From: Nitzschia sp. DOCU1 | Lineage: Eukaryota > Bacillariophyta > Bacillariophyceae > Bacillariales > Bacillariaceae | NCBI GenBank assembly: GCA_951394045.1 | Contig: OX595996.1 | Coordinates: 1,984,001-2,048,000, forward strand | DNA: 64,000 bases | Direction: 5' to 3' | Shown here: piece after piece, positions 18,979 to 28,303 of the stretch | How the letters are laid out: each line of letters begins with the position of its first letter | How positions within the stretch are numbered: the first letter of the stretch is position 1 | Program-made: the position numbers and the translations under genes | The notes under the pieces: model-generated | The model's database searches: none | Told to the model about the DNA's origin: nothing | What the model saw: only the letters and a program-made list of their open reading frames with translations

Positions 18979-20127
18979 TTAGTTTTTGTTTCGTGTATCT
19001 TCTTTATCTTGCTCTTGCCGACGACGCCGTTGTTCCGCAGCGGCCAAAGCCCGCTCTCGTGCCGACGACGACCCACCACCATTATCGTAACTACTCTCGC
19101 CGCTGCTTCCGCCTAGCGTTTTTCCTTGCAAGAGTTCTTGTTCTAATTCTTGACAACGTTGCCGTATCGGTGTTTCAATCATACTAGGATGCAATCGATG
19201 CTGTGCCATTTCGAAAACGAGTTCTTGTAGAATGGATTCTGGGATATTCTGTAAAATGGTTGGATTCGACGATAATCCCGCGATTTCAGCCGTCGTGGTT
19301 CCTTGCACAAGAGTCGATTGCAAGGCTTTGTGTCTAGTCAGGTATTCTGCCCTCATTTGTCCATAGTTTGTCCAAAATAACAAATTGTGTTCTCCCACCC
19401 AATTGTGCGATAGTTCGTGAAGCAGCGTATTCACCAACTCGTTGTAAGGCCGGAATCCTTTCAAATCGTCCGTCCGCAATTTAATGTCGATACGAGTACC
19501 CGCATTGGTGTTATAGCCCAACAAACAAGCACCTTCCGTTTGTTTTTGTTGCATGACTCGATCATCGATAGGATCCATCTCCCCCAAGGTGCCCACGACT
19601 AATTCACGTTCTTTCAGGACGGCCACGACTCCTGGATCGGTGGCTAGTTTTTCCAGTAATTGCATTGCCTGAAACGCATGGGGCGTCGTTCCGTCGGTGG
19701 GTCGATGTCCAAAGGATTGCCATGTACAAGCTTCGAATCGACAAAATTTGTAATTCTTGTCTTGTTTCGTCAACAGTGGACCCCATGGCTGATAAACGGC
19801 AGCCGATGACGGAGGCCGTCGTTCTTGATCAAAGCCTCGAATAGTCGGATCGGATCCTTTCGAGGCGACATGAGCTGCTACATCTTGCGGCGTTGCCATG
19901 ACCAGCAACTTGAGCGGCTTGTTACTTGTTGTTGAAAGAGTCTTGAAGGGCATGCTGTCGTCATGTTCGTCGATGCGTTTGCCCTTGCAGAGAATTTTGA
20001 GAGACGTCTCCTTTGGCAGCTCTAAAGCTTGGAGTGTTGCTTGATAAAGCTCCTTTCCAGTCGTTTCGGCTGTGATACCTTCCAACGTGATTGAGCGGCC
20101 TTGAAAGGAAAGCGTGACGGGGATCAT
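18979..20127 (-). CDS. UBL-WLM metalloprotease, Wss1/SPRTN-like (382 aa)
   Basis: I chose the ATG at 20127; the GTG three codons earlier is not needed. Residues 1-77 are ubiquitin-like and residues ~110-265 form a WLM domain. The zinc site is complete: HELSHNWVGEH with H237, E238, H241 and H247. WLM proteases of the Wss1 family cleave proteins crosslinked to DNA and work with SUMO/ubiquitin and Cdc48 (family knowledge). The C-terminus has a basic Ala/Arg helix typical of plant and algal UBL-WLM proteins. The start codon lies only ~95 bp from the end of the inserted retrotransposon at 20222, so the promoter is probably interrupted or replaced by element sequence. Confidence 0.85.
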   Translation of the reverse strand: MIPVTLSFQGRSITLEGITAETTGKELYQATLQALELPKETSLKILCKGKRIDEHDDSMPFKTLSTTSNKPLKLLVMATPQDVAAHVASKGSDPTIRGFDQERRPPSSAAVYQPWGPLLTKQDKNYKFCRFEACTWQSFGHRPTDGTTPHAFQAMQLLEKLATDPGVVAVLKERELVVGTLGEMDPIDDRVMQQKQTEGACLLGYNTNAGTRIDIKLRTDDLKGFRPYNELVNTLLHELSHNWVGEHNLLFWTNYGQMRAEYLTRHKALQSTLVQGTTTAEIAGLSSNPTILQNIPESILQELVFEMAQHRLHPSMIETPIRQRCQELEQELLQGKTLGGSSGESSYDNGGGSSSARERALAAAEQRRRRQEQDKEDTRNKN

Positions 20128-20221
20128 GGTACACACCGTGAATCAAGGGACAATGCTGAAAAAATAATGAAAGAATGTGGTCGTCGTCGTTGTCGTTGTT
20201 GCCGTCGAACGATGACGTTGG

Positions 20222-20383
20222 GCGGCTGCCGCCGCTTTGGCCAGTCGCGTGACACCCGGAGTTAGTGGTAGGTAGATAACACAGGTAGTGATGGTATGTA
20301 GTAATGTATTGGTGGTTTCGGGCCTAGTTACTGAGCAGTAGCTCGGCCCGAACCACACCGATGAAACCATGGTGAGATGGTCA
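20222..20383. repeat. Split direct repeat, 162-bp unit, outer copy
   Basis: Identical to 20588-20749. It forms one end of the element (the 3' end in coding orientation). An 18-bp spacer separates it from the next repeat. Confidence 0.9.
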
Positions 20384-20401
20384 AAGGGTGGGTCGGGCGG
20401 G

Positions 20402-20588
20402 TATTTGAATTAAACTACTAGTCTTGAACGACTATTAGCATGAGCACATCCAGCAATATGAGCAGTTGCTCATCGTTGCGGTGCTGCTGCTGATGGCCGC
20501 TCAAGACTCGAGAATGACTGGCTGGGATTTAGTCATTTCGGCTTTTCACGGGGGCCGCTTTCCTGACGTCACGCTTCCCGGCCTGCCG
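20402..20588. repeat. Split direct repeat, 187-bp unit, inner copy
   Basis: Identical to 26302-26488 (offset 5900). It abuts, or shares one base with, the inner copy of the 162-bp unit at 20588. Confidence 0.9.
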
Positions 20589-20749
20589 CGGCTGCCGCCG
20601 CTTTGGCCAGTCGCGTGACACCCGGAGTTAGTGGTAGGTAGATAACACAGGTAGTGATGGTATGTAGTAATGTATTGGTGGTTTCGGGCCTAGTTACTGA
20701 GCAGTAGCTCGGCCCGAACCACACCGATGAAACCATGGTGAGATGGTCA
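20588..20749. repeat. Split direct repeat, 162-bp unit, inner copy
   Basis: Identical to 20222-20383. It lies just downstream of the recombinase ORF stop. Confidence 0.9.
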
Positions 20750-20801
20750 GCCAATCAACGGACCGTTGGAAGTGGGGAGGGAGCAAAGCGTGGGAGGCAT
20801 G

Positions 20802-21941
20802 TCAGTGGAGGGGGACGTGGTGGTTGGGGTGCAACGAGAAAGCACCCTCACGGAGCATGCGGGAAGAAAAGTTTTGCATAACAGGGGCAGCCTGGATATG
20901 CAGGTAACGGAGCATTTCATCGGACCGCCAGCGTCCGATGAGGCGGATGGTATCATGATCAACGTCCGCGCAAAGAAGTGCCATGGCACCAGACGCACGG
21001 AGGGATCGGGCCGAGATGTCGGTCGAAAGGAAGCCGTACGTTGGTCCAAGAACAAGAGCAGAGGCGCGTAGGGCATCGGTGACATCGGCAGGGCGGACAG
21101 GTTGCCATGTGGTGTTGTGCCGGTACATGGCAAGATTGGTAGTGCGTAAAGCACCGTGGAGCCGGAGGTGGAGGACTCGGCGGATAAGTGCTGCAACAGG
21201 ACAAAAATTGGGGTCGCCACTCCGACCTAGACCAACAACTTCACCTCGAACACCGCTTTTTTGTGTGGTGAATTCAAGAGTGGCAAAGGTAGCGGTGGAC
21301 AGGTCATGATCCGTGGCAGTTTCCAGATTGAGCCGAACAGCTCCAATTTGTAGGCCAACATCACATAGGCGAAATGGGGTGGTGTCGGTAGGCGTGCCGG
21401 TGTATTCGCCCGGGCGAAGCAAGAAGAAGAAAGCAATGGTGATCATGTCAGAAACGGCAATCGAGGCAGCATCATTAGACAGGACAGCAGTATGCGAGAT
21501 GCGTTGGAGCAAGGGAAGGGGAATCGGTTTGACACGGTGTGGCGGTGGATCTAATTTGGCATAGGCCGCAAGTTGGCGCTGGATGCGGAAGTCGATATTT
21601 CCTTGTGTGGTGAGGCGAGGATCCGGGGTCCCCACACTGGCAAACGCTTGTCCAATGCTGCGTAGGGCATCCTCCACCGTTCGAGATCGGACGGGGAGGT
21701 TACGGGGGGCAATTTCGCCTGTGCGGTAGCGCCTGGCAAAGACCTGGAGGAACGGAATGGGGTCTTGGAACTCAGAAAGGGCAGGATCGATGGTGAGGTC
21801 GTCACAGAACGCCTCCCATAATTTCCAGTGGGCATTGGAAGCGCGGGCTCTTGAAGGAACGACCCCGGCTTGGACGTCTTTCTGAGCAAGGAAGAGGTCA
21901 CGGCGGAAGTGATCTGCCGTGTGGGGGTCCACAGATGCCAA
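20802..21941 (-). CDS. Tyrosine recombinase of the retrotransposon (379 codons, no ATG)
   Basis: A YR integrase. Catalytic residues are in place: R176 in LLRPGEY, R315 in SLRASGAMAL, R337/W338 in GRW and Y346 in RYLH. It integrates the circular cDNA by site-specific recombination. The ORF is open from a stop at 21960-21962 but has no ATG near the start; the first codon used here is a TTG. It overlaps the RT ORF by 391 nt in another frame. Expression therefore probably needs frameshifting, re-initiation or splicing, as suspected for many DIRS-type elements. The ORF is intact, with no stops in the catalytic half. Confidence 0.85.
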   Translation of the reverse strand: MASVDPHTADHFRRDLFLAQKDVQAGVVPSRARASNAHWKLWEAFCDDLTIDPALSEFQDPIPFLQVFARRYRTGEIAPRNLPVRSRTVEDALRSIGQAFASVGTPDPRLTTQGNIDFRIQRQLAAYAKLDPPPHRVKPIPLPLLQRISHTAVLSNDAASIAVSDMITIAFFFLLRPGEYTGTPTDTTPFRLCDVGLQIGAVRLNLETATDHDLSTATFATLEFTTQKSGVRGEVVGLGRSGDPNFCPVAALIRRVLHLRLHGALRTTNLAMYRHNTTWQPVRPADVTDALRASALVLGPTYGFLSTDISARSLRASGAMALLCADVDHDTIRLIGRWRSDEMLRYLHIQAAPVMQNFSSRMLREGAFSLHPNHHVPLH

Positions 21942-23980
21942 GAGTGGGCCTGTGGATATTTAGAATTAAAGTGATCAAGTAACGCAAGGTTAGTAAGATG
22001 GTGCAGACGAGAGGCTTCGTCTGCCATATTGTTCTGCTCGCCAGGCAAGTAGTCTTGGAGCGCCAAGTAGCGATGGTATCGTTGGTGCAGTGCTTTCATG
22101 CGGAGGAGGTGAGAAGTGGCCGAGTTGGTGGTGACCGATCCTTTTCTTCCCCAAAAAAGTGTTGCTTGGTTGTCGGTGTCGGCTTTGGTGGTACGCTCCC
22201 GAATGTCGAAACACTGTGCCATTCCGTCATGATGCAGGACGGAGCCGGCCAACTCCAATTCAGAATTATTAATTTTTCCATGCGGATTTTCCGCAGTGAC
22301 CAGTTGGTCAGTGACCGCCTCTGGAAATTGGAAACGCCAAAGAATCGGCACGGGCCCCGCGGCCGGGCCAGTGGAAATGCTGCCTTTGACCACGGACTGC
22401 AGGTGGACAGCTCTAGCAGTGGTGCTGGGGTGTGGAAACATGACTCCCCCAGCTCCACGACCAGAGGCATCGTGGCTGCTCACTACCGAAGGAAGAGTGG
22501 GCACTAGCTCGTAGAGCCGCGTTGGTCGCCCGGCCATGTCCGAGTGGAGCCACCGGAAGTCTTGGATGGCAGCATGAAAGCCTTTGCTAAGTTTGAGCCG
22601 CCCTTTGTATTCGGTACGGGCAGCAAGTTGGAGCTCTCCAAATAATCCGCGTGACCCGGGGAGGGCCAATGCCATCGATCGTAGTTCTCCCAGCAGCTGA
22701 TGCCATTTCGACATTTGCATGCGCCTCTGCTGGGGGTGGATGGATGCCAACAATTCACCGAGACGATTAAGCCGGCGGGTAGGAAGGGTCAGCGTCATCG
22801 CCACAGAATCAATAATCCAACCGAGAACCTTCTTGCAGGTGCTCCAGTTGGCATCGCCTTGTCGTAATTTTTTTACCGAAATGGGCTCAGTGCGATGCGG
22901 GCTATCACCATTGTCAAGGGGCCTCCACATGTCATCAATTGTCGTCATGAGGATGCGTCGGATGTTGCGGAGGCGTTGTGGACTGCCTTGGGCAGCCCCA
23001 ATAAAGTCGTCAACAAACACGTCCACCTTACCCAAGATTCGTCGTCGTGCAGGGAGCATTGGGTTCAGGGCACCGGGCAGGGGCAAGGAAGTGGTGGAAT
23101 TGAAGGCCGGGGACTCGAGGGGCTCTGGCTCCGAATTGGCTAGTTGCTCCAGGCGATGGGGTAGGGGCTGCCGATTTCGAAGTATTCGGTGATTCGTCTC
23201 GTCGGCAATAGTTTCCGTGACTGCACAAAAATATGGGGGGGACTCCGTCCATCCCATTGGGAGTGCCAAGGGGAAAGCGATGAGTGGTTCTTCGCCCTCC
23301 AGGGCTGGGAAGGCCACACCAAGCTTTGGTATGTCCTGGGCACGTACCCAGACCCGATAGAATCCGTCGGCAATGTCAATTTTAATAAATTTGACCGGGC
23401 CATAGCGTGGATCCGCGTAAACGACATCCGAAAGGATTCTTTCGAGCGCCCGCCCAAACTGCATTGCTTCACGAGGCGATAAGCGTACAGTTTCATCATT
23501 TACGCCATTAAAGGTGTAATCGACGATGGTGCGGGGGCGCCTCTCATGTTGGGGAACCACCCCAATTGGAGAGATTCGGAGGTCCCGTAAATGGCGGACC
23601 TTCGAATAGGGCAAGACAAGCCAGATGGCCTTTTTTACCATGTCGAGCATTTCCCCCCTCAGGAATTCAAGGTGTTCATGCGCTGACTTGTGGGGGCCAC
23701 GTTGGACCGCCTTGTCTTTTTGGTCCAACGACCAGGGGGTCGTGGAGGTAACAACCGGTGCTCCCTTATTCCGTAGTAGCCGTAGTAGGGGATATGCCGG
23801 GTGTCCATGGAATTTGTCCAACCTAGTGAAGTTGCCTCGACCCTGGCGCGCATGAAACAATTGATAGACATCAATGCATTGACTACTATCAACGGTTACT
23901 TGCTTACCTAGTTCATCGGACGCAGGTGCGGCCATGCGGGGCTTCTTCGAAGCAGACGATCTTGCTGGGGCTGATCGCAT
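21551..23980 (-). CDS. Reverse transcriptase-RNase H (809 aa)
   Basis: ATG at 23980. The RT domain covers ~100-350 with catalytic D202 (IDIADG) and FVDD (D324, D325). RNase H covers ~495-665 with D504 (SHDASG), Glu in NSELEL (574/576), Asp in ADTDNQ (601/603) and D654 (MADEAS). It copies element RNA into cDNA and degrades the template. The C-terminal ~130 residues are the overlap with the recombinase frame and look like a linker, not a domain. The upstream gag stop is 108 nt away. Confidence 0.9.
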   Translation of the reverse strand: MRSAPARSSASKKPRMAAPASDELGKQVTVDSSQCIDVYQLFHARQGRGNFTRLDKFHGHPAYPLLRLLRNKGAPVVTSTTPWSLDQKDKAVQRGPHKSAHEHLEFLRGEMLDMVKKAIWLVLPYSKVRHLRDLRISPIGVVPQHERRPRTIVDYTFNGVNDETVRLSPREAMQFGRALERILSDVVYADPRYGPVKFIKIDIADGFYRVWVRAQDIPKLGVAFPALEGEEPLIAFPLALPMGWTESPPYFCAVTETIADETNHRILRNRQPLPHRLEQLANSEPEPLESPAFNSTTSLPLPGALNPMLPARRRILGKVDVFVDDFIGAAQGSPQRLRNIRRILMTTIDDMWRPLDNGDSPHRTEPISVKKLRQGDANWSTCKKVLGWIIDSVAMTLTLPTRRLNRLGELLASIHPQQRRMQMSKWHQLLGELRSMALALPGSRGLFGELQLAARTEYKGRLKLSKGFHAAIQDFRWLHSDMAGRPTRLYELVPTLPSVVSSHDASGRGAGGVMFPHPSTTARAVHLQSVVKGSISTGPAAGPVPILWRFQFPEAVTDQLVTAENPHGKINNSELELAGSVLHHDGMAQCFDIRERTTKADTDNQATLFWGRKGSVTTNSATSHLLRMKALHQRYHRYLALQDYLPGEQNNMADEASRLHHLTNLALLDHFNSKYPQAHSWHLWTPTRQITSAVTSSLLRKTSKPGSFLQEPALPMPTGNYGRRSVTTSPSILPFLSSKTPFRSSRSLPGATAQAKLPPVTSPSDLERWRMPYAALDKRLPVWGPRILASPHKEISTSASSANLRPMPN

Positions 23981-24088
23981 GGTGACTGGTGTAAGTGGGG
24001 TATCCGAAGATAGTGGCGTCAGAGCAGTGTCCCTCTCAATAACATATATATCATGTAATGGAGCGGTATGTATACTCCCGCCTCCGCC

Positions 24089-26287
24089 TCAGCTTGTCCT
24101 GTAGTGAGATTGTGCCCAGGCAAGAAGAGTGCTGTCCTCGGCCGTGTCATGAACCCGGTGGTCTAGACGACTGCCGCAACCTTCGTTGCAGTGCCCTTTT
24201 AAATGCCACGCAAGGCACATAACTTTATCATCACGGTTGACTGGCAAGGCCACGTTGTTTGCCTGACAGTATGCCTTGACTCGTTTTGTTACCAGATTCT
24301 TGCTGCGGAACGGTTCGAACAAGCTCGAGTTAAAAGACGGATTGCTTTTTGGTTGACTTGTGGGGGTGCTTCCAGCAGGGGTGGCATTGCTTGCAGACAA
24401 ACGGGTGCCACCTCCTCCGGCAGCGCTGGCAGTGATGGTGCTGATGCTGGCAGTGGACGGAGCAGTGATTTCCGTCACCACAGTACGGGGTGCTGTGTTG
24501 CCACTCAACGGATCTGCAACTTGCAAGTAGATTTCAGGGAAGTCCGGTGCCCAATCTCGGCAAAGAGAAATTTCTCTAAAGACTGCCATCATGTCAATCG
24601 TAGGTAAGGCTCCCGGCATGACGGCTTGCTCACGCAACCACTCGTTGGTCTCCAATTGGACACGACGCACTAGGAGTGCTGGCACAATGCGGTGATGCCG
24701 GTGGTTGCGAGGTTTGGTCGCTTCGAGGCGGGTTTCCAAGCGCTGAAAGCGATCGATGTAGTCTTGATAATGCCGGACGAGACGGTGGTTATCTCCCAGC
24801 AACACGGCGAAGAGGAGATGAGCCCGCTGGAGAGTGATGCGTGCTTGAACCAAGGATTTTGGAATGTGCACATCCTTGTCTGCGCTGACGACTGACTGGG
24901 CGTCTTGTAGGCTGGGTGCCGCATCTCCACTGTAGAGCAGGTCTGCCTCTTCATTTACTAGGCGCTGTAGTTCGACGGCCTCTTCGGACATGTAGCCCAC
25001 AGCGAAAGGATGGAGGCCCACACCGAGATTGTTGGGAGTTGACGAAGCCCAAGCTAGATTGACCACTCGTGTGGCCACACTCGGGGTGATCTGCAGGTCC
25101 AGATCGGTAAGCCCGAGGACTTCGGCTTCTGTGTCAACGGCCAATTGCAGAGCCCGACGATGCGTCATGCCCCCACTTTTGCCGCGGCCGGCATTTGCTA
25201 GCGCCTTGTGAATCGGTGGCAGTGATCCCTGATCGGCCACTCCACACCAGCGAAGGAGCTTCAATATGCCCCCCTCTCCATAGAGGTCCAGGGGCGTCTT
25301 GTTTTTGTCACGGAGGCGACGTGTTTCATCATCTATGCGGGCCTGCCTCTGCTCAGTTACAAGCTGATTGAGACCTTGCGCAATTTGATTGGCGCCAGCT
25401 GTGACTGCTTGCTGGTTTAGCTGCAGTAGGTCTTGCCGAATAATGCTTTGGCGGAAGGCATTGAAGCGGGACGCATCAAGTCCCCCAGGTAGCAGCTGTG
25501 AGGCCGGAGGAACCACACTCTGACGAGGAAGAGTGTTGGCTAGGGGACGGGTCAGGGCCACTCGAAACCAATTAATGAGAGGCTCTAGGGCCGCCTCGTC
25601 ACCAGCAAGGGTGATGGCCGCCTTCACACGCAGCCAGGCATCGCGCGGGGACAATCCTTGCTCCATTATCATAGTCACATATTTATTAGGTATAAACATG
25701 GCTACACGAGTAGTAACTGTTTCAGTGTCAGCGTCCGCCGCGTCGTAGGGGCCCATGAGCTGTTCATTCGGATTTGCTGCAAAGTATTGGTCAATTGCTG
25801 CCGATGTTTTAACCCGAGTGGATGTGACTCGATTAAAATATGTGTCTTCAAAGATGACCGTAGCGGGGGCATTTCCTTCGTATACATCCCCCAGAAAAGA
25901 ATAACCAGAGTTGTCGAAGGGCGTAGTCTCTCCAATCATGGGGACATATTTTGATAGACGGTGGTAGCCCTGAATTAGGCCAGGATCGTCCGCTCCGGCG
26001 GTGGTAGGACGAACAAGGAGGACATGGGCCATTTGCTTGGCTTGGATGCTGGTGGTGTTGCTGTAAAGCTTGCCACGAAGCTCACCGGGAGTGTTGGGTG
26101 GCTGCCCGACATCAGGAGTCTTCCACTCATCGTAGATGCTGGTGTATGCTCCCTTAAAGGGGCACAGGGCATGATTGTTGTACAGTGCCCGATAGGGTTG
26201 CAAGGGGCCAGTGGGTGCCACTGGCGCAGGTGGCGCCGGGGGCACTACCCCTTGCTGTCCTGCTACAGCAGGGCCAGGAGCAGCCAT
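24089..26287 (-). CDS. Gag-like protein of the retrotransposon (732 aa)
   Basis: ATG at 26287, 14 bp inside the terminal repeat at 26302. The N-terminus is rich in Pro, Ala and Val, the central region is helical, and a Thr/Ser/Ala linker precedes a C-terminal Cys/His cluster (CLAWHLKGHCNEGC, then H) that resembles a nucleic-acid-binding zinc finger. By position and the zinc cluster it is the structural Gag; sequence-wise it is lineage-specific. Intact. Confidence 0.8.
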   Translation of the reverse strand: MAAPGPAVAGQQGVVPPAPPAPVAPTGPLQPYRALYNNHALCPFKGAYTSIYDEWKTPDVGQPPNTPGELRGKLYSNTTSIQAKQMAHVLLVRPTTAGADDPGLIQGYHRLSKYVPMIGETTPFDNSGYSFLGDVYEGNAPATVIFEDTYFNRVTSTRVKTSAAIDQYFAANPNEQLMGPYDAADADTETVTTRVAMFIPNKYVTMIMEQGLSPRDAWLRVKAAITLAGDEAALEPLINWFRVALTRPLANTLPRQSVVPPASQLLPGGLDASRFNAFRQSIIRQDLLQLNQQAVTAGANQIAQGLNQLVTEQRQARIDDETRRLRDKNKTPLDLYGEGGILKLLRWCGVADQGSLPPIHKALANAGRGKSGGMTHRRALQLAVDTEAEVLGLTDLDLQITPSVATRVVNLAWASSTPNNLGVGLHPFAVGYMSEEAVELQRLVNEEADLLYSGDAAPSLQDAQSVVSADKDVHIPKSLVQARITLQRAHLLFAVLLGDNHRLVRHYQDYIDRFQRLETRLEATKPRNHRHHRIVPALLVRRVQLETNEWLREQAVMPGALPTIDMMAVFREISLCRDWAPDFPEIYLQVADPLSGNTAPRTVVTEITAPSTASISTITASAAGGGGTRLSASNATPAGSTPTSQPKSNPSFNSSLFEPFRSKNLVTKRVKAYCQANNVALPVNRDDKVMCLAWHLKGHCNEGCGSRLDHRVHDTAEDSTLLAWAQSHYRTS

Positions 26288-26301
26288 GATGCTGCGATTG
26301 C

Positions 26302-26488
26302 TATTTGAATTAAACTACTAGTCTTGAACGACTATTAGCATGAGCACATCCAGCAATATGAGCAGTTGCTCATCGTTGCGGTGCTGCTGCTGATGGCCGC
26401 TCAAGACTCGAGAATGACTGGCTGGGATTTAGTCATTTCGGCTTTTCACGGGGGCCGCTTTCCTGACGTCACGCTTCCCGGCCTGCCG
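26302..26488. repeat. Split direct repeat, 187-bp unit, outer copy
   Basis: Identical to 20402-20588. It forms the 5' end of the element in coding orientation, probably carrying its promoter. It ends at 'gcctgccg', then host sequence 'tgggagaagcg'. Confidence 0.9.
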
Positions 26489-26823
26489 TGGGAGAAGCGA
26501 CAAAACGACGAACATCTTCGAACTTCGGGGCAGGCAAAAGTCGAAGGAGTCGATTTGAGCACTCGAATCAATCGCGCGGGGGGTCGTTTTGGCCGTACTG
26601 GTACGTCCGTTGAAAAAGGATTACCAGGTATTACTACACGTGTCACACGTGGCGCGCCAAACATTACATGCCCCAAAGAAGAAGTCGATTTCGAGGTAAG
26701 AGTTTGAAAAGCTGTTGTTGTTGTTCTTCATTCTTTAAGCTCTTTCTTCTTCCACCACCGGCCATCCAGCGAAAATCTCTGGCTTGGTCGATCGTTCTTT
26801 CTTGGTCAACAGGAATCAGAAAA

Positions 26824-28176
26824 ATGAACAAGTTAACAAGGGAAAGACGAGCGGCATCGTCGTCCTCGTCGTCGTCCCTGAATCGCAAGCTATTGCTTTC
26901 TGCGGGATCGTGCGTTATCCTCGTTCTTTCCGTACTCACGAATGAGGCACTGCTGCTTTATAAGAACAGCATCATCCCTAGTAATAGTAGTACAGAAGAC
27001 GCTACTGTAATCAATAAGAACGGCAAGGTCGTATCTCTCCCCAATGGTGAGCTCCTGAATCTCGATGACATCCGTTTTACCTTTCCCACCATTGAGGAGC
27101 GAGTGACATATTATATGGGCAGCTGGTATAACAGGACAGCAAATAGCTGGGAAAAGGCGTCCCTGTGCTCAACGCTGCCCTTCTTCACCAACAACAATAA
27201 CAATCCGGCGATACGACCTTTCTATAACAACAACCCAGCTTTGCAGCAATGGGCTTCGCAGCCGTGGCACAACACGCCATATATTTATGACGAGCATACT
27301 GTTACCTTCAGTCCCTTTAAAGACTACAGTAGAGATGCTCTAAAGTACTACTTCGCTAATGCAGAGAAAGGAAGTCGGTTCATCATGTCCTTTGGTGACG
27401 AATGTCATCCGGAATATGAGTTTATGCCAGGACTGATTGTAAAGTCTCGGTGGGCGTCTCCAAATCACTTCAAGGGCGAGCCAGCGACGGGACCCATCAT
27501 GGGATACTTTGAGACGGAAAGACACTACACAGAACCTTTTGAAGCGATCAAGAAACTGAAGGAATCCATTCCTTCATGGGAAAATAAAAAAGATGCCGCG
27601 ATTTGGAGAGGTGCTTCTACCGGTGAGGGGAGACGTTTTAAAGCTCTGAGTGTCATTAAAGAACTGAACCGAACCGATATCGATGTGGGTTTTTATCTTA
27701 TTGTTCAGCAAGAGCCCGAACGCCCAGGAAGAATTCCCCGGGAAGAACTGCACAAATTCCCCGTCCAAAAGCCCATAAGCATGGCAGAAATGCTCCAATA
27801 CAAGTATCTGTTGAGTATCGAGGGGAATGATGTTGCCACAAACCTCAAGTGGCTGTTATACTCCAACTCTGTTGTGTTTCAGCCACTGCCGACTCGCGTT
27901 GCTTGGTGTATGGAAGACAAACTAATCCCATTCTACCACTACATTCCGGTGAAATCGGATTTCTCAGATTTGGGGATCATGATTGACTGGGCCAGGAAGA
28001 ACGACGATTTGGTTCAGGAAATCATTCGACATTCGACCGAGTACATTGAAAACTTGATTGTCTCGGAAGAGGCAAAGGCCGCCAATGATGAGATCATTCG
28101 TCGCATGGTACGACTGTACAGTGCAGAATTTGGTGACGTTCTGTCGAAGTGCAAGGGACCTACTGCCACATTATAG
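26824..28176 (+). CDS. GT90 (CAP10-type) glycosyltransferase, type II membrane protein (~450 aa)
   Basis: I prefer the ATG at 26824, giving a short basic, Ser-rich cytoplasmic tail and a signal anchor (LLLSAGSCVILVLSVL). The frame is open back to another ATG at 26668, which would add 52 Cys/Leu-rich residues. The lumenal part has CAP10/GT90 hallmarks: AAIWRGASTGEGRRF, MLQYKYLLSIEGNDVATNLKWLLYSNSVVF, then a PFYHYIPV segment. GT90 enzymes transfer xylose or glucose to proteins or polysaccharides in the ER/Golgi. Its promoter side now borders the young retrotransposon, whose end lies only 336 bp upstream. It was probably a divergent partner of the WLM gene. Confidence 0.8.
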   Translation: MNKLTRERRAASSSSSSSLNRKLLLSAGSCVILVLSVLTNEALLLYKNSIIPSNSSTEDATVINKNGKVVSLPNGELLNLDDIRFTFPTIEERVTYYMGSWYNRTANSWEKASLCSTLPFFTNNNNNPAIRPFYNNNPALQQWASQPWHNTPYIYDEHTVTFSPFKDYSRDALKYYFANAEKGSRFIMSFGDECHPEYEFMPGLIVKSRWASPNHFKGEPATGPIMGYFETERHYTEPFEAIKKLKESIPSWENKKDAAIWRGASTGEGRRFKALSVIKELNRTDIDVGFYLIVQQEPERPGRIPREELHKFPVQKPISMAEMLQYKYLLSIEGNDVATNLKWLLYSNSVVFQPLPTRVAWCMEDKLIPFYHYIPVKSDFSDLGIMIDWARKNDDLVQEIIRHSTEYIENLIVSEEAKAANDEIIRRMVRLYSAEFGDVLSKCKGPTATL

Positions 28177-28303
28177 AGTAGTAGTGAGAGAATGGATGAG
28201 TTGGGAACGAAAATCGTGAATGGGTTCGAGCTAGTAGTAGCAAGCATTGAATCACGTCGTTCTAACATGAATTTAACCTTGGTGCTGCAATACTATCGAT
28301 TCT

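Larger units (their letters stand above)
20222..26488 (-). mobile_element. Complete tyrosine-recombinase retrotransposon with split direct repeats (DIRS order, PAT/Ngaro-like layout)
   Basis: 6267 bp. In coding orientation (minus strand) the order is: terminal repeat at 26488-26302, gag, RT-RNase H, recombinase, then repeats 20749-20588, 20588-20402 and 20383-20222. This is the A1-ORFs-B1-A2-B2 split-direct-repeat layout known for PAT-like and Ngaro elements. Both repeat pairs look identical base for base. Joining the two element ends would recreate the internal B1/A2 junction (centre CCGCGG), as expected for a circular intermediate integrated by tyrosine recombinase. No target duplication was seen, also as expected. 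Intact ORFs and identical repeats point to a very recent insertion, between the WLM gene and the GT90 gene. Confidence 0.9.
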
